Shown here: in pieces, positions 8,098 to 15,910 of the stretch
How positions within the stretch are numbered: position 1 is the first letter of the stretch
Layout of the letters: the number at the start of each line of letters is the position of its first letter
Origin: JBNLBT01 sp050303435
Lineage (GTDB): Bacteria > Pseudomonadota > Gammaproteobacteria > Xanthomonadales > Marinicellaceae
Direction: 5' to 3'
Assembly: GCA_050303435.1 (NCBI GenBank)
Contig: JBNLBT010000006.1
Location: forward strand, 1-64,000
DNA: 64,000 bases
Translations under genes and position numbers: made by a program
The notes under the pieces: generated by a model
What the model was told of the DNA's origin: nothing
Database searches by the model: none
What the model saw: only the letters and a program-made list of their open reading frames with translations

Positions 8098-8488
8098 AAC
8101 ACGTCTGCCGATTATCGTCTTTTATCGCCGTGTCTTCCAGCCGTTTGTACACTTCCCAGGCGTGACCGTCCGGGTCACTCAGCCAGAATTTGTCCTGTCG
8201 CGCGTAGCAACACACGCCCACGGCGCGCGGTTGATCGATCAATCCGGCCGTCAGCAGCCGCTCGTGCAGCGCGTCCAGATCGTCGCCGTCTTCCAGCATC
8301 AGACCCAGGTGCTGGTCGGTGTTGATGGCGCCGCTCACGCGGTTGAAGGCGATGTTGACCGGCAGGTGATGCGGTTCGTACTTCAGGTAATCGGCTTTCA
8401 CCTTGACCGGCTCGCTGTTGAACAAAGTGGAATAGAATTCACGCGCGCGGTCGATGTCGCGGACGTTCAATGCCAGGTGTATTTTCAT
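8063..8488 (-). CDS. arsI: ArsI/CadI-family metalloenzyme (C-As lyase type)
   Basis: 141 residues, a vicinal-oxygen-chelate (glyoxalase/dioxygenase) fold. ArsI enzymes cleave the carbon-arsenic bond of trivalent organoarsenicals with Fe(II) and O2. Metal ligands expected in the family appear as His4 (KIHLALNV), His60 (QHLGLML) and Glu112 (HAWEVYK), and the substrate-binding vicinal cysteines as Cys93-Cys94 (VGVCCYAR). The tail has two more Cys pairs (QTCCAHQTTAECCE). AAGGAG lies about 8 nt before the ATG. No arsR or arsM is in the window; the partner is the SigZ-like gene that overlaps its end. Confidence 0.85.
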   Translation of the reverse strand: MKIHLALNVRDIDRAREFYSTLFNSEPVKVKADYLKYEPHHLPVNIAFNRVSGAINTDQHLGLMLEDGDDLDALHERLLTAGLIDQPRAVGVCCYARQDKFWLSDPDGHAWEVYKRLEDTAIKDDNRQTCCAHQTTAECCE

Positions 8489-8579
8489 GCTGCGCTCCTT
8501 AAGAGAATGGTTTCACCTGTATTGACGCAGCGCGCCGGAAAAAGACGCATTCAGCGCGCGCCTTTTCTCCGGACAGACA

Positions 8580-8634
8580 TTCAATGGTCTTTTCAAGTCA
8601 TTGAAATATAACGATTAAAATGCTCATGTCAATG
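8580..8634 (-). promoter_or_regulatory. arsI-sigZ promoter embedded in CATTGA inverted repeats
   Basis: The minus strand has TTGACA (8632-8627), a 16-nt spacer and TATATT (8610-8605), a strong sigma-70 match about 110 nt upstream of arsI. Both hexamers sit inside an inverted repeat: CATTGACAT (8634-8626) faces ATATTTCAATG-side CATTGAAAT (8599-8607, plus-strand reading), 8 of 9 positions matching. A third copy, TTCAATG at 8580-8586, pairs perfectly with CATTGAA at 8599-8605. A repressor bound here would cover the whole core promoter. Confidence 0.55.
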
Positions 8635-8646
8635 CCTTTAAAAGAT

Positions 8647-10632
8647 TCAATCAAAGTCGCTGTAAAAAATCAGGTCTTCGTCTTCGGTCAAAAACAGGTT
8701 CACCGTGGTGTCCGCATTGAGATTGACGGTGCATTGCAAACCATCGGGTGAAATCGCATCGCAGCCTTGCCAGATGTCCACCTTGGTGCCGGGCTCAGGC
8801 GCCGCGGTCAATTGCACCGCGGTGTTGTTAACGAAACTGGCGCTGCAGCTGGCGCCGCAGTCGATGCCGCCCGGTTGACTGGTGACGGCGGCTTTCTGCC
8901 CCGGCGCGTCGATGAATTTGGTGATGTTGAGAATGTACTCGGTGGTGTCGATTTCGAAGGCGGCATTCACTGCGGTGAACCCACTCATCGGCACCTGACA
9001 ACTGCCGCTGCCTGAACAGGCGCCGGACCATCCGGTGAATTCACTGCCGGGTGCGGGGGTCGGGTTTAACGTCACCGTTTGATTTTCAGGCAATGGCCAC
9101 AGACAGCCGGAAGTCGATTCACAATGCATGTCGTAGGCGTCGAGGTGTACTGTGCCATCGCCCGTGCCACTGAATGCGATCACCAGGCTTTCAGCGTTGG
9201 GCCACTCAAAGGCACCGGCGTCGCACTGGCCCAATCCGCCGGAGGCGTTGCCGTCGCGCGGTCTGGGCTCATCGCGCTGGTCCACATTCACAGTGAAGCC
9301 GCCGTTGGCGGTCAGGCAGGTGGTATCGCCCGCGTCCACCGCGCTGCTGCTTGGGTGCGGCGGTTGTGTCAGGGTGGGGCCGCCGTAGTCCGCCAGTGGC
9401 AACACGGTTTGAGTGGGGTCTGAAATGTCATTGGCATGTCCCAGACAGGAGGTGCCGCCCGCGTCCACATTGTCGCCGAGGCTGATCCAGTCGCCCTGCA
9501 GCAGTTCGCAATTGTTGCTGAGCGCATCGGCAAACAGGTTGGCGCGGAGATACACGTCGATGTTGCTGCCTTCGACGCTCACGCTGCGACCGGTGTTTTC
9601 GGCCAGGGTGTTGTGGCTGAGGAAGACATTGGCGTTGTTGATGCTGCGCATGGACAAAGTGGCGTTGTTAAAATCGCTGGCGGTGTTGCCATTGAAGGTG
9701 TTGTTGATCAGGGTGGCGCTCATGGTGGTGTGCAGACTGGTGCCATGCAAGTGCACTGCGGCGCCACTGGTTGCGCTGTTGTTGCGAAACAGCGATTGAC
9801 TGATCCACTGGCTGACGGCACCCGAGTCAATGGCGCCACCGAAATAGCCGACGTTCAGGGCCTGGTTGCCATCGAATTCCGACTGCGACACGAACAGACT
9901 GGCGTTTGTATCGGCAACATGAATGGCGCCGCCCAGCTCACTGGCCTGGTTTTGTCTGAACAGGGTGTTTTCAATGTTCAGATCCACCGCAATGATGACA
10001 CCGATGGCACCGCCTCGAATGGCGGAATTTTGTACAAATTCACTGTCAGTGATGTTGATTTCATTGATCAGTTGGGTGGCGCCGCCGATGTTGGGATTGT
10101 TGGTCACGGCGTGGATCACGCCACCGGGTTGCGCGTCGCTGCGGTGATTGCCGGAAAATTTAACCGATGCGATGTTGATGCGGTCGGCTACCACCACTTC
10201 GATCACGCCAAGCTTGGCGCCGCCGACGGTGAGGTTGTTCAGGGAGAAATCTTCGCTGTTGTTGCCCATGTCCAGCCTGAACAAGGGAAAATCGTTTTGT
10301 GAACTGTCGGCGATGAGCACCAGTTGATCGATGCCGGGGCCAAGCAGGGTGACTTCATCGCTGACCGTCAGGGTGCTGTCAATGAGGATGGCGTTGCCGC
10401 TGCTGGCCGGCAGCACCAGAATCAGATCGCCGCCGCTGGCATCACCGGCATTGCAGCCGTCGACGGCGGTGTTGTTGTTGGCCGCAGACAAGGCTTCTCG
10501 CAATGAACAGTTGCCGTTGCTGTTGAAATCGTCGTTGGCCTCATTGACCGTAATGATCCCGGCATGAACAGTCAAGTTAAGGCCCATCAGGGCTGCCGTC
10601 AGTGTCAGTGTCAGTGGTTTAAATGATCGCAT
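8647..10632 (-). CDS. Secreted CSLREA / choice-of-anchor beta-helix protein
   Basis: 661 residues from the ATG at 10632 (AGGAG 8 nt upstream). Signal peptide cleaved after about residue 24 (TVHA). CSLREA motif at 42-47 (NCSLREALSAAN), then a right-handed parallel beta-helix with repeated N-rich turns (NNTFNGNTASD, FRNNSATSGAA). Around residue 450-490 the DQRDEPRPRDG...CDAGAFEW segment matches choice-of-anchor Q domains. Two C-terminal modules with paired cysteines (FTGWSGACSGSGSC; GIDCGASC) resemble InlB/Big-like repeats. The protein ends EDLIFYSDFD, the tail shared with three other exported proteins here. Likely a cell-surface or secreted polysaccharide- or matrix-binding protein. Confidence 0.8.
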   Translation of the reverse strand: MRSFKPLTLTLTAALMGLNLTVHAGIITVNEANDDFNSNGNCSLREALSAANNNTAVDGCNAGDASGGDLILVLPASSGNAILIDSTLTVSDEVTLLGPGIDQLVLIADSSQNDFPLFRLDMGNNSEDFSLNNLTVGGAKLGVIEVVVADRINIASVKFSGNHRSDAQPGGVIHAVTNNPNIGGATQLINEINITDSEFVQNSAIRGGAIGVIIAVDLNIENTLFRQNQASELGGAIHVADTNASLFVSQSEFDGNQALNVGYFGGAIDSGAVSQWISQSLFRNNSATSGAAVHLHGTSLHTTMSATLINNTFNGNTASDFNNATLSMRSINNANVFLSHNTLAENTGRSVSVEGSNIDVYLRANLFADALSNNCELLQGDWISLGDNVDAGGTSCLGHANDISDPTQTVLPLADYGGPTLTQPPHPSSSAVDAGDTTCLTANGGFTVNVDQRDEPRPRDGNASGGLGQCDAGAFEWPNAESLVIAFSGTGDGTVHLDAYDMHCESTSGCLWPLPENQTVTLNPTPAPGSEFTGWSGACSGSGSCQVPMSGFTAVNAAFEIDTTEYILNITKFIDAPGQKAAVTSQPGGIDCGASCSASFVNNTAVQLTAAPEPGTKVDIWQGCDAISPDGLQCTVNLNADTTVNLFLTEDEDLIFYSDFD

Positions 10633-10864
10633 GCTGTTTCTCCTGTTTTCCGGTCCGTCTGCTGCAGTGCAGCGGTGGCTGGGTGAGCACAGCTCAACGG
10701 CAAGGATTTCTCGTTGTGCGCGCACTCACTGATCTGGGTTAACAACCGAGCGCAGTGTAGACTGCCACTTTTTCTACAAGGCATGCGCACAATCCCTCGG
10801 ACACATGCGCACGCGGGTCTGAATGGCCTATAATGGACAGCGTTTGACCTTGCAGAGTGAAGCC

Positions 10865-11257
10865 ATGAGAACGTTGTTGTGTTTGATTGCTGTGGGTGCG
10901 GTGGGCATCGCTCAAGCGGCGTGTTTGAACCCGCGCACCGGCGCCGCGTACGATGAACTGATCGACATCACGCCTTTGGGTGACAATGAATTTCGCATCG
11001 CCGTGCCGACTGAAGCCGGCAGCGTCGGTGATTACGTGCTGGTCACGCTGGCGTATTCGCGCGAACACCCGGATGGCAAGAAACTGGCGGAACATCCGCG
11101 TGAACTCGAGACCCTGCAGTTCGGTGACTGGCACATCGCGGAAACCACGGTGCAACCGCGCGAAGGCATGAAACCGTACATCTACGTTGGCTGGCAGTCC
11201 GCCGATCCGGACAGATGCGGGGTCAGTGCCTCGTCGGCCTGGTTGCCGCTGGAGTGA
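10865..11257 (+). CDS. Small secreted protein of unknown function
   Basis: 130 residues from the ATG at 10865. Signal peptide MRTLLCLIAVGAVGIAQA followed by Ala-Cys; the mature part is a compact beta-rich domain with two cysteines (one near residue 20, one in DRCGVSA near 115) that could form a disulphide. A TATAAT at 10829-10834 lies about 30 nt upstream but has no good -35. Family not recognised. It is divergent from the CSLREA gene and converges on DUF2288; the 232-bp spacer upstream shows nothing else I can support. Confidence 0.65.
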   Translation: MRTLLCLIAVGAVGIAQAACLNPRTGAAYDELIDITPLGDNEFRIAVPTEAGSVGDYVLVTLAYSREHPDGKKLAEHPRELETLQFGDWHIAETTVQPREGMKPYIYVGWQSADPDRCGVSASSAWLPLE

Positions 11258-11287
11258 AGGCGGCTGTTGCCGGGTCTTGAGTGGATT

Positions 11288-11581
11288 TCAGGCGCGGTTT
11301 TGCACCAGCACCCAGGGTGAAACGGTGACGGCGTACAGCGTGGACGCCTGGTGGTGCCAGTGCGCCGCGTGTTCGGCTTCGGCTTTACACACCTGACCGC
11401 TGTCCAACCAGTGTTTTAGGGCATCGGCCTCATCGCGGTGCAGTGCCAACGCCACGTCGACCAGATCCAGCGCCTCGTCGATCACCAGCAGCACGCCGCG
11501 GGCAAAAAATTTCTGCAGTTCCGCGTAGGCAATCGGCGCGGCTTCGGCCTGCAGTGCCTGGCGCACCGCGTCTTCATTCAC
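11288..11581 (-). CDS. DUF2288 family protein
   Basis: 97 residues with a GTG start overlapping the stop of the carboxypeptidase gene (GTGA). The pattern AYAELQKFFARGVLLVIDEALDLVDVALA, then LKHWLDSGQV and TLYAVTVSPWVLVQ, matches DUF2288 along its whole length. Small cytosolic protein of unknown biochemical role. Coupling to the secreted peptidase probably reflects operon packing. Confidence 0.85.
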   Translation of the reverse strand: MNEDAVRQALQAEAAPIAYAELQKFFARGVLLVIDEALDLVDVALALHRDEADALKHWLDSGQVCKAEAEHAAHWHHQASTLYAVTVSPWVLVQNRA

Positions 11582-13986
11582 GGTTCGTATCCGTTGGCAA
11601 AGATGACGTCATTGAACAGCGCCGCGCAGGCCGGGCCGTGACCGCGCAGGTGCACGTCGTCGATGTACCAGCCGTCGTCGCTGATCAATGAATCGGTGAT
11701 CAGGCGGAAACGCAGTTGCAGTTGCGCGGCCCCGTCCAAATGGGACAGGTCGATCTGTTCAGTCAGCCAGGCGGCCGCGTCGTCACAGGCGAACACCTCT
11801 TCCCAGCCGTTGCCGTCGGCGTTCACAGAGACGCGGCCGAAATCAAAACCTTCCTCGGTGTTGCACAGGTGCGAAAAGCTCAGTTGCAGCCCGCTGACTT
11901 CGCTGACATCCAGCAGTGGAGAAAGCAAGGTGGCGATGTGGTTGTTGGGGTAATTGCCGCCCGGGCTGTCGCTCCAGGCGTGGCTCGGGCTGGTCGATTG
12001 TTCGCTGCTGATGGCCCAGCCGCCGTCGCCACTCCAGCCATTGATTCCGTTCTCCATGTCGTCGGCAAACACATCACAAATCGGGTTGAGGGCGATGTTG
12101 TGCACCGCGCTCTGACCGGCGCTCAGATTCACTCCGGCGATCACGCCGTCGACAAAGCCTTCGGCGCTGAAGAGAATGTCCGAGCTGCCCGGCAGGGCAA
12201 TGGTCTGATAATCGCCTGAGACGTCGGTCAGGGCATTGGACGGGCCGATCACCACGCGCGCCTGCGGCACCGCTTCGCCGGTGTAGGCGTGCGTGACGCG
12301 GCCGCTGACGTTGGCCACGTCTTCGGCCTGCACCACATGGAAGGCGGCGGCGTACACCGGCCCTGCGCCATTGGTGTCGCTGGCCTGCAGGTACAGGTGG
12401 TGTTCACCGGTGCCCAGGGTGTCGGTGCTGAGCGCCAGTTGCGCCTGTTCGTCGACCGAATCAAAGGCGCCGTCCTGCGGCTGCATGGTCAGACCGAGTG
12501 CACCGCCCCAGGGCACCTCATCCACATGCAGCGTGACACCAGTGACCGGCTGCACCGGTTCGTTGCCGTTGCTGTGATTGTAGCGATCGTCGCTGATGCT
12601 GGCATCGATGTTCAGGGCATCACCGCTCAGCACCAGCGACGGGGTGACGTTCAATTCGACCACGTCCGGCCCCTGACCCTGCATGTACGGGCGTCGGGTC
12701 AGGCGCAAGGCGTACATCAAGGCATTCAAATTGTCCGGATAGATGGTGCCCTCGAAGCTGCCGCAGTCCTGAAAAAACTGGGTACCCAGCTCGAAGGCAA
12801 AGGACGCCACGCCCAACTCGCCGTAGGCGGTGTCGGCGGAATTGCCGCTGGCAATGGTCAGATCATTGATGGGTTGCGGCGTGTAGCCATTGAACAGCGC
12901 CAGCTTGCGTCCCAGCGGGCGAAACTGCGCGTGGTTGGGTGAATCGCTGATCACGATGCCCCAGGGCCACATCACCAACTGACTGAAACTGTGCACGTCG
13001 ATGAAGATGCCGGCCGTGTCCAAAGGCGCCGCAACGCTCAAATCGGCCGGTCTGCGGTCTTCAAAGGTGTTGCGCAGATGCGTCATCAAGGCCTGGATTT
13101 CCGGTTCTGAAGCGGCCGAGGGGCCGGGGAAAGTATCTGAACACTCACCCGTGCCGGTGTTCCAGTGGAAAGGGAAATTGCGGTTCATGTCCGCGCCGCG
13201 CGAGGTGCTGGTCATGCCGCAGTAATCCTGGTTGGTGTTTTTGCGCCAGAATTCGCCGCCTTCGGCGTGTTTGCGGCCGTCGGGGTTGCTGTGCAGCAGC
13301 AATTGCACGCGCTGGTGATCCAGCATCCAGCGCACGTCGGCATCGCCCGCGCTGTAGGCGTTGACCAGGTGTTCCGCGAAGCGGGTGGTCAATTCGGCGG
13401 TGGTGTACTCGCGCGCGTGGATGGCCGACATGATGAACAGCACCGGTTTGTTCGGCACGCTGTTGTTGCGGGTCAATTCAATCAGTCGCAGATCGTAGCC
13501 ACCAAAGCCGTTGATCTTGTCCCAGGTATCGCCGATGTCGGTGATTTGCACCAGTTCGGGGTGCGCACTGAGCAGGGCCTGCATGCGCGCCGCGGCGCCT
13601 TCCACGGTGGCGTAGCAGGGAAAACCCGGAATGGTGGTTTCGTCGCCGCGCAGCGGCGTGGGCGGGCCCATCAGCGCTTCGCGGTAAGCCGCGCTGTGCC
13701 GGTCGTCGATGGCCATGGCCAGGCCGTGGGCGGCCAGCGCCCGGTGCGTGGCCTGATCCGGCACCGCCACGGTCAGAAAGCCGTCGCGGTGATCAATCGA
13801 CCACACATCAAAAGCCCGGTGCAAGGCATCGGACTGCGCCCGGTGCTCAAAATACACGCGGTACACGGCCGGCCAGCCGCTGCGTGCGTCGGCGTCAATG
13901 TAGGCGTCCACTGCCGTGGCGGTGCCGCTGCAGGCCATCCATGCCAGCGCGATGAGTGTTGCAATAAGAGAGGATGGCTTGCGCAT
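11578..13986 (-). CDS. Secreted M14 zinc metallocarboxypeptidase with C-terminal MAM-like domain
   Basis: 802 residues. Signal peptide MRKPSSLIATLIALAWMACSGTATA (given in two parts: residues 1-15 and 16-25). The M14 catalytic domain (about 120-440) has the zinc ligands His190 and Glu193 in AIHAREYTT and His332 in DVHSFSQ, a substrate-binding NPDGRKH, and the catalytic Glu399 in FAFELGTQF: all present. Then a carboxypeptidase-regulatory-like beta domain (VSGRVTHAYTGEAVPQARV, about 570-640) and an immune-inhibitor-A/MAM-like domain (about 645-785; ISDDGWYIDDVHL). It ends NDVIFANGYEP, the shared tail. Likely digests peptides outside the cell. Confidence 0.9.
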   Translation of the reverse strand: MRKPSSLIATLIALAWMACSGTATAVDAYIDADARSGWPAVYRVYFEHRAQSDALHRAFDVWSIDHRDGFLTVAVPDQATHRALAAHGLAMAIDDRHSAAYREALMGPPTPLRGDETTIPGFPCYATVEGAAARMQALLSAHPELVQITDIGDTWDKINGFGGYDLRLIELTRNNSVPNKPVLFIMSAIHAREYTTAELTTRFAEHLVNAYSAGDADVRWMLDHQRVQLLLHSNPDGRKHAEGGEFWRKNTNQDYCGMTSTSRGADMNRNFPFHWNTGTGECSDTFPGPSAASEPEIQALMTHLRNTFEDRRPADLSVAAPLDTAGIFIDVHSFSQLVMWPWGIVISDSPNHAQFRPLGRKLALFNGYTPQPINDLTIASGNSADTAYGELGVASFAFELGTQFFQDCGSFEGTIYPDNLNALMYALRLTRRPYMQGQGPDVVELNVTPSLVLSGDALNIDASISDDRYNHSNGNEPVQPVTGVTLHVDEVPWGGALGLTMQPQDGAFDSVDEQAQLALSTDTLGTGEHHLYLQASDTNGAGPVYAAAFHVVQAEDVANVSGRVTHAYTGEAVPQARVVIGPSNALTDVSGDYQTIALPGSSDILFSAEGFVDGVIAGVNLSAGQSAVHNIALNPICDVFADDMENGINGWSGDGGWAISSEQSTSPSHAWSDSPGGNYPNNHIATLLSPLLDVSEVSGLQLSFSHLCNTEEGFDFGRVSVNADGNGWEEVFACDDAAAWLTEQIDLSHLDGAAQLQLRFRLITDSLISDDGWYIDDVHLRGHGPACAALFNDVIFANGYEP

Positions 13987-14105
13987 ACGTTTTCTACACG
14001 GTGAAGTTGTCAGAAATCATCGGGCCGGATCTCAGGCGCCGAAACGGCGTTTATCTTAACGTGTTGACAGCCATTTGTATAGGCGGCGGATGTGCTTTGT
14101 CGCCT

Positions 14106-14768
14106 TCACAGCACAACGCCGTGTTCGGCCGGCAGATACACGCTCAAAGCCAGCATCAACTGGGCGGTGAAATACAGCGGCAAACCCATCAGGCGGTTGC
14201 GGATGTGCGTCTGCACAAAGCGGTTGCGGGCGACGAACAGGTCGGAGAGGGCAAACAGCACCGCCGCCTGCATGATCAGCCATTGCCAGGTGATGCCGCG
14301 GTTGCCCAGGGCTAACAGCAGCATGGCGGTGATCGCGGCAATGTACAGCGGCACGGCGAATTTAAACAGACCACTCAGGTGGCGACGCAGCCACAGCCAC
14401 ACGGCCACGGTGAACGCCGCCAGCAGCGGCGCCAGCAGCGGCAGGCGCTCGGTGGCGAAGCCGAGTTGCCAGAATCCCCACGCGTAGGCCATATGGGCCA
14501 TCAGGAAAAACAACAGACCGCACAACAGCGCGGCTTTGTTTTGCCGCGGAATCAGCAGCACATCGCCACAGAACGACAACAACAACCCGGTAAAAATCCA
14601 TTGGCCATAGCGTGTTTCTACGGCCTGCAGCTGCCAGGCCAGTGACACAAAACTGGCCGCGGCCACGGTTTTGCTGAGCGCGCCCAGCACACGCCAGTTG
14701 CGGTGCTCGGACCACAGGGTCAGGGCACAGGCCAGCAGACAAACGGTGATGTGAATGGCCGTGATCAT
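14106..14768 (-). CDS. YhhN family membrane protein (lysoplasmalogenase-like)
   Basis: 220 residues, about eight TM segments. The family signature GLLLSFCGDVLLIPRQN with GLLFFLMAHMAYAWGF in the second and third quarters, and ALSDLFVARNRF near the end, match YhhN/TMEM86 proteins, some of which hydrolyse the vinyl-ether bond of lysoplasmalogens. The conserved Asp of GDVLL and SDL are present. The start has a weak ribosome-binding site. Its 3' end lies 119 bp from the peptidase start; a 485-bp noncoding region lies upstream. Confidence 0.85.
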   Translation of the reverse strand: MITAIHITVCLLACALTLWSEHRNWRVLGALSKTVAAASFVSLAWQLQAVETRYGQWIFTGLLLSFCGDVLLIPRQNKAALLCGLLFFLMAHMAYAWGFWQLGFATERLPLLAPLLAAFTVAVWLWLRRHLSGLFKFAVPLYIAAITAMLLLALGNRGITWQWLIMQAAVLFALSDLFVARNRFVQTHIRNRLMGLPLYFTAQLMLALSVYLPAEHGVVL

Positions 14769-15253
14769 GTTGGATTTGCTGCGATGTGTGTGCCGTCATT
14801 GTATCACCGAATTTCGCTGTGGCAGGATTTCCGGGGTATTTGAACCATCGATTTAATCGAACTGAATGATCAGTTTTTTGCAATATACAAAGCCGCGCTG
14901 GCCACGGTATAGTTAATGTGCAGTTCATTGTCAGGCCAACGGCCTGTGCCGCGGATTGGCAAGCACAATGGAATCACTTGCCTGGCCCAGGCACTTGGTC
15001 AGCACGAACTGCGGTCATTGCCGGGTGCAATGACGAAACGGACACCCCCCCTGTCCCCCGGCAAGCATTGACGTGCTTGTCGTGGCCCGGGTTGGCCTCC
15101 TCCGGCCCGGGCCACATTACCGCCGCATACAAATCCATCCAATATGACCTCATCGCCGTTGTCTGCCGCTGTTTGGCGTCCGGTTCCGCTGAAATGGACG
15201 AATCCCGCCGCGTTTTCAACGATGCTGGACGCTCATTATCAACGGAGAGTGTG
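14769..15253. other. 485-bp intergenic region without credible ORF
   Basis: The frames that cross it (plus from 14918, minus from 15261) have no recognisable protein content. It holds a 13-bp palindrome TCGATTTAATCGA at 14848-14860 close to the YhhN start, then a run of perfect hairpins from 14932 to 15115 described separately, then about 120 bp of plain sequence before the DUF2306 start. Confidence 0.6.
14932..15115 (+). ncRNA. Array of five perfect hairpins: candidate structured RNA or leader
   Basis: In 184 bp I find CAGGCC-aac-GGCCTG (14932-14946); TGCCTG-gcc-CAGGCA (14979-14993); TCATTGC-cgggt-GCAATGA (15015-15033); CAAGCA-ttgacg-TGCTTG (15062-15079); GTGGCCCGGG with CCCGGGCCAC (15082-15115, 14-nt loop). 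All stems are perfect. GGCAAGCA occurs twice (14958, 15060). It fits none of the RNase P, SRP, tmRNA or 6S signatures I know. Orientation is assumed to be that of the downstream DUF2306 gene, whose start is 139 nt away. It may be a 5' leader, a small RNA or an extragenic palindrome cluster. Confidence 0.35.
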
Positions 15254-15910
15254 ATGTCCAATCAATCGATCAGGCTGGGACAGCAGCTGTTGCACACGGC
15301 CCTGTTTGTGGCTTGTCTGGGCGTGGCCTGGTACGCCTTCAGTTATTTTTCCCGCGCAGCGGATCTGCGCGATCCATTCCATGTCAAATTCATCGCCGCG
15401 GGTTGGGCCGTTCCGGGGCATTTCATCGGCGGCGCGCTGGCCTTGCTGCTGGCGCCGGTCCAATTGAGTGCCGCGCTGCGGCGCCGCTGGCCTGGCCTGC
15501 ACCGCGTGGCCGGCTGGTTGTCGGTGGCCGCCATCGGCTGCGCCGCGCTGTGCGGATTTGCGTTGGCGTTGAACGCCCAGGGCGGTGCCCCGGCCGCGCT
15601 GGGTTTCATGAGTTTGTCGGTGCTGTGGCTGCTGTGCACTGCGGTGGCCGTGCGGCACATCGTGGCCGGCCGTGTTGCGGCGCACCGGCGCTGGATGATC
15701 CGGGTGCTGGCGCTGACCACTTCGGCCGTGACCCTGCGGGTGTTTCTGGTGCTCGGCGCGGCGTGGATGCATTGGCCGTTTTTGCCGGTCTATGTGGCAA
15801 CGTCCTGGCTGTGCTGGCTGGTCAATCTGACGGTGGCAGAGGTGTACTTGCGCTGGCCGCGCCAGGGTCTGTGGCGCTCAGGCGGTGCGCGCGCGGGGTC
15901 TGGCCAGTGA
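15254..15910 (+). CDS. DUF2306 family membrane protein
   Basis: 218 residues from the ATG at 15254 (GGAG 6 nt upstream). Seven hydrophobic segments; the family features are the first helix followed by FHVKFIAAGWAVPGHFIGGALALLLAPVQ (in two parts), the RRRWPGLHRVAGWL loop, and VRHIVAGRVAAHRRWMIR, where conserved His and Arg residues sit at helix ends (possible haem or quinone contact, inference). Function unknown. The last 89 bp overlap the convergent AraC gene, and the tail RSGGARAGSGQ may be an extension beyond the conserved domain. Confidence 0.8.
   Translation: MSNQSIRLGQQLLHTALFVACLGVAWYAFSYFSRAADLRDPFHVKFIAAGWAVPGHFIGGALALLLAPVQLSAALRRRWPGLHRVAGWLSVAAIGCAALCGFALALNAQGGAPAALGFMSLSVLWLLCTAVAVRHIVAGRVAAHRRWMIRVLALTTSAVTLRVFLVLGAAWMHWPFLPVYVATSWLCWLVNLTVAEVYLRWPRQGLWRSGGARAGSGQ

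Noticed and set aside
9436..10302. Plus-strand frame of 288 codons opposite the CSLREA gene
   Set aside because: Shadow frame: repetitive Val/Ala/Gly/Asp content mirrors the N-rich beta-helix repeats on the other strand.
13165..14004. Plus-strand frame of 279 codons opposite the M14 peptidase
   Set aside because: Covers the peptidase catalytic domain on the opposite strand, which has all its catalytic residues; the plus frame has no domain.
14918..15253. In-frame extension upstream of the DUF2306 gene (112 codons)
   Set aside because: No protein-like content, passes through the hairpin array; the ATG at 15254 has a good ribosome-binding site.
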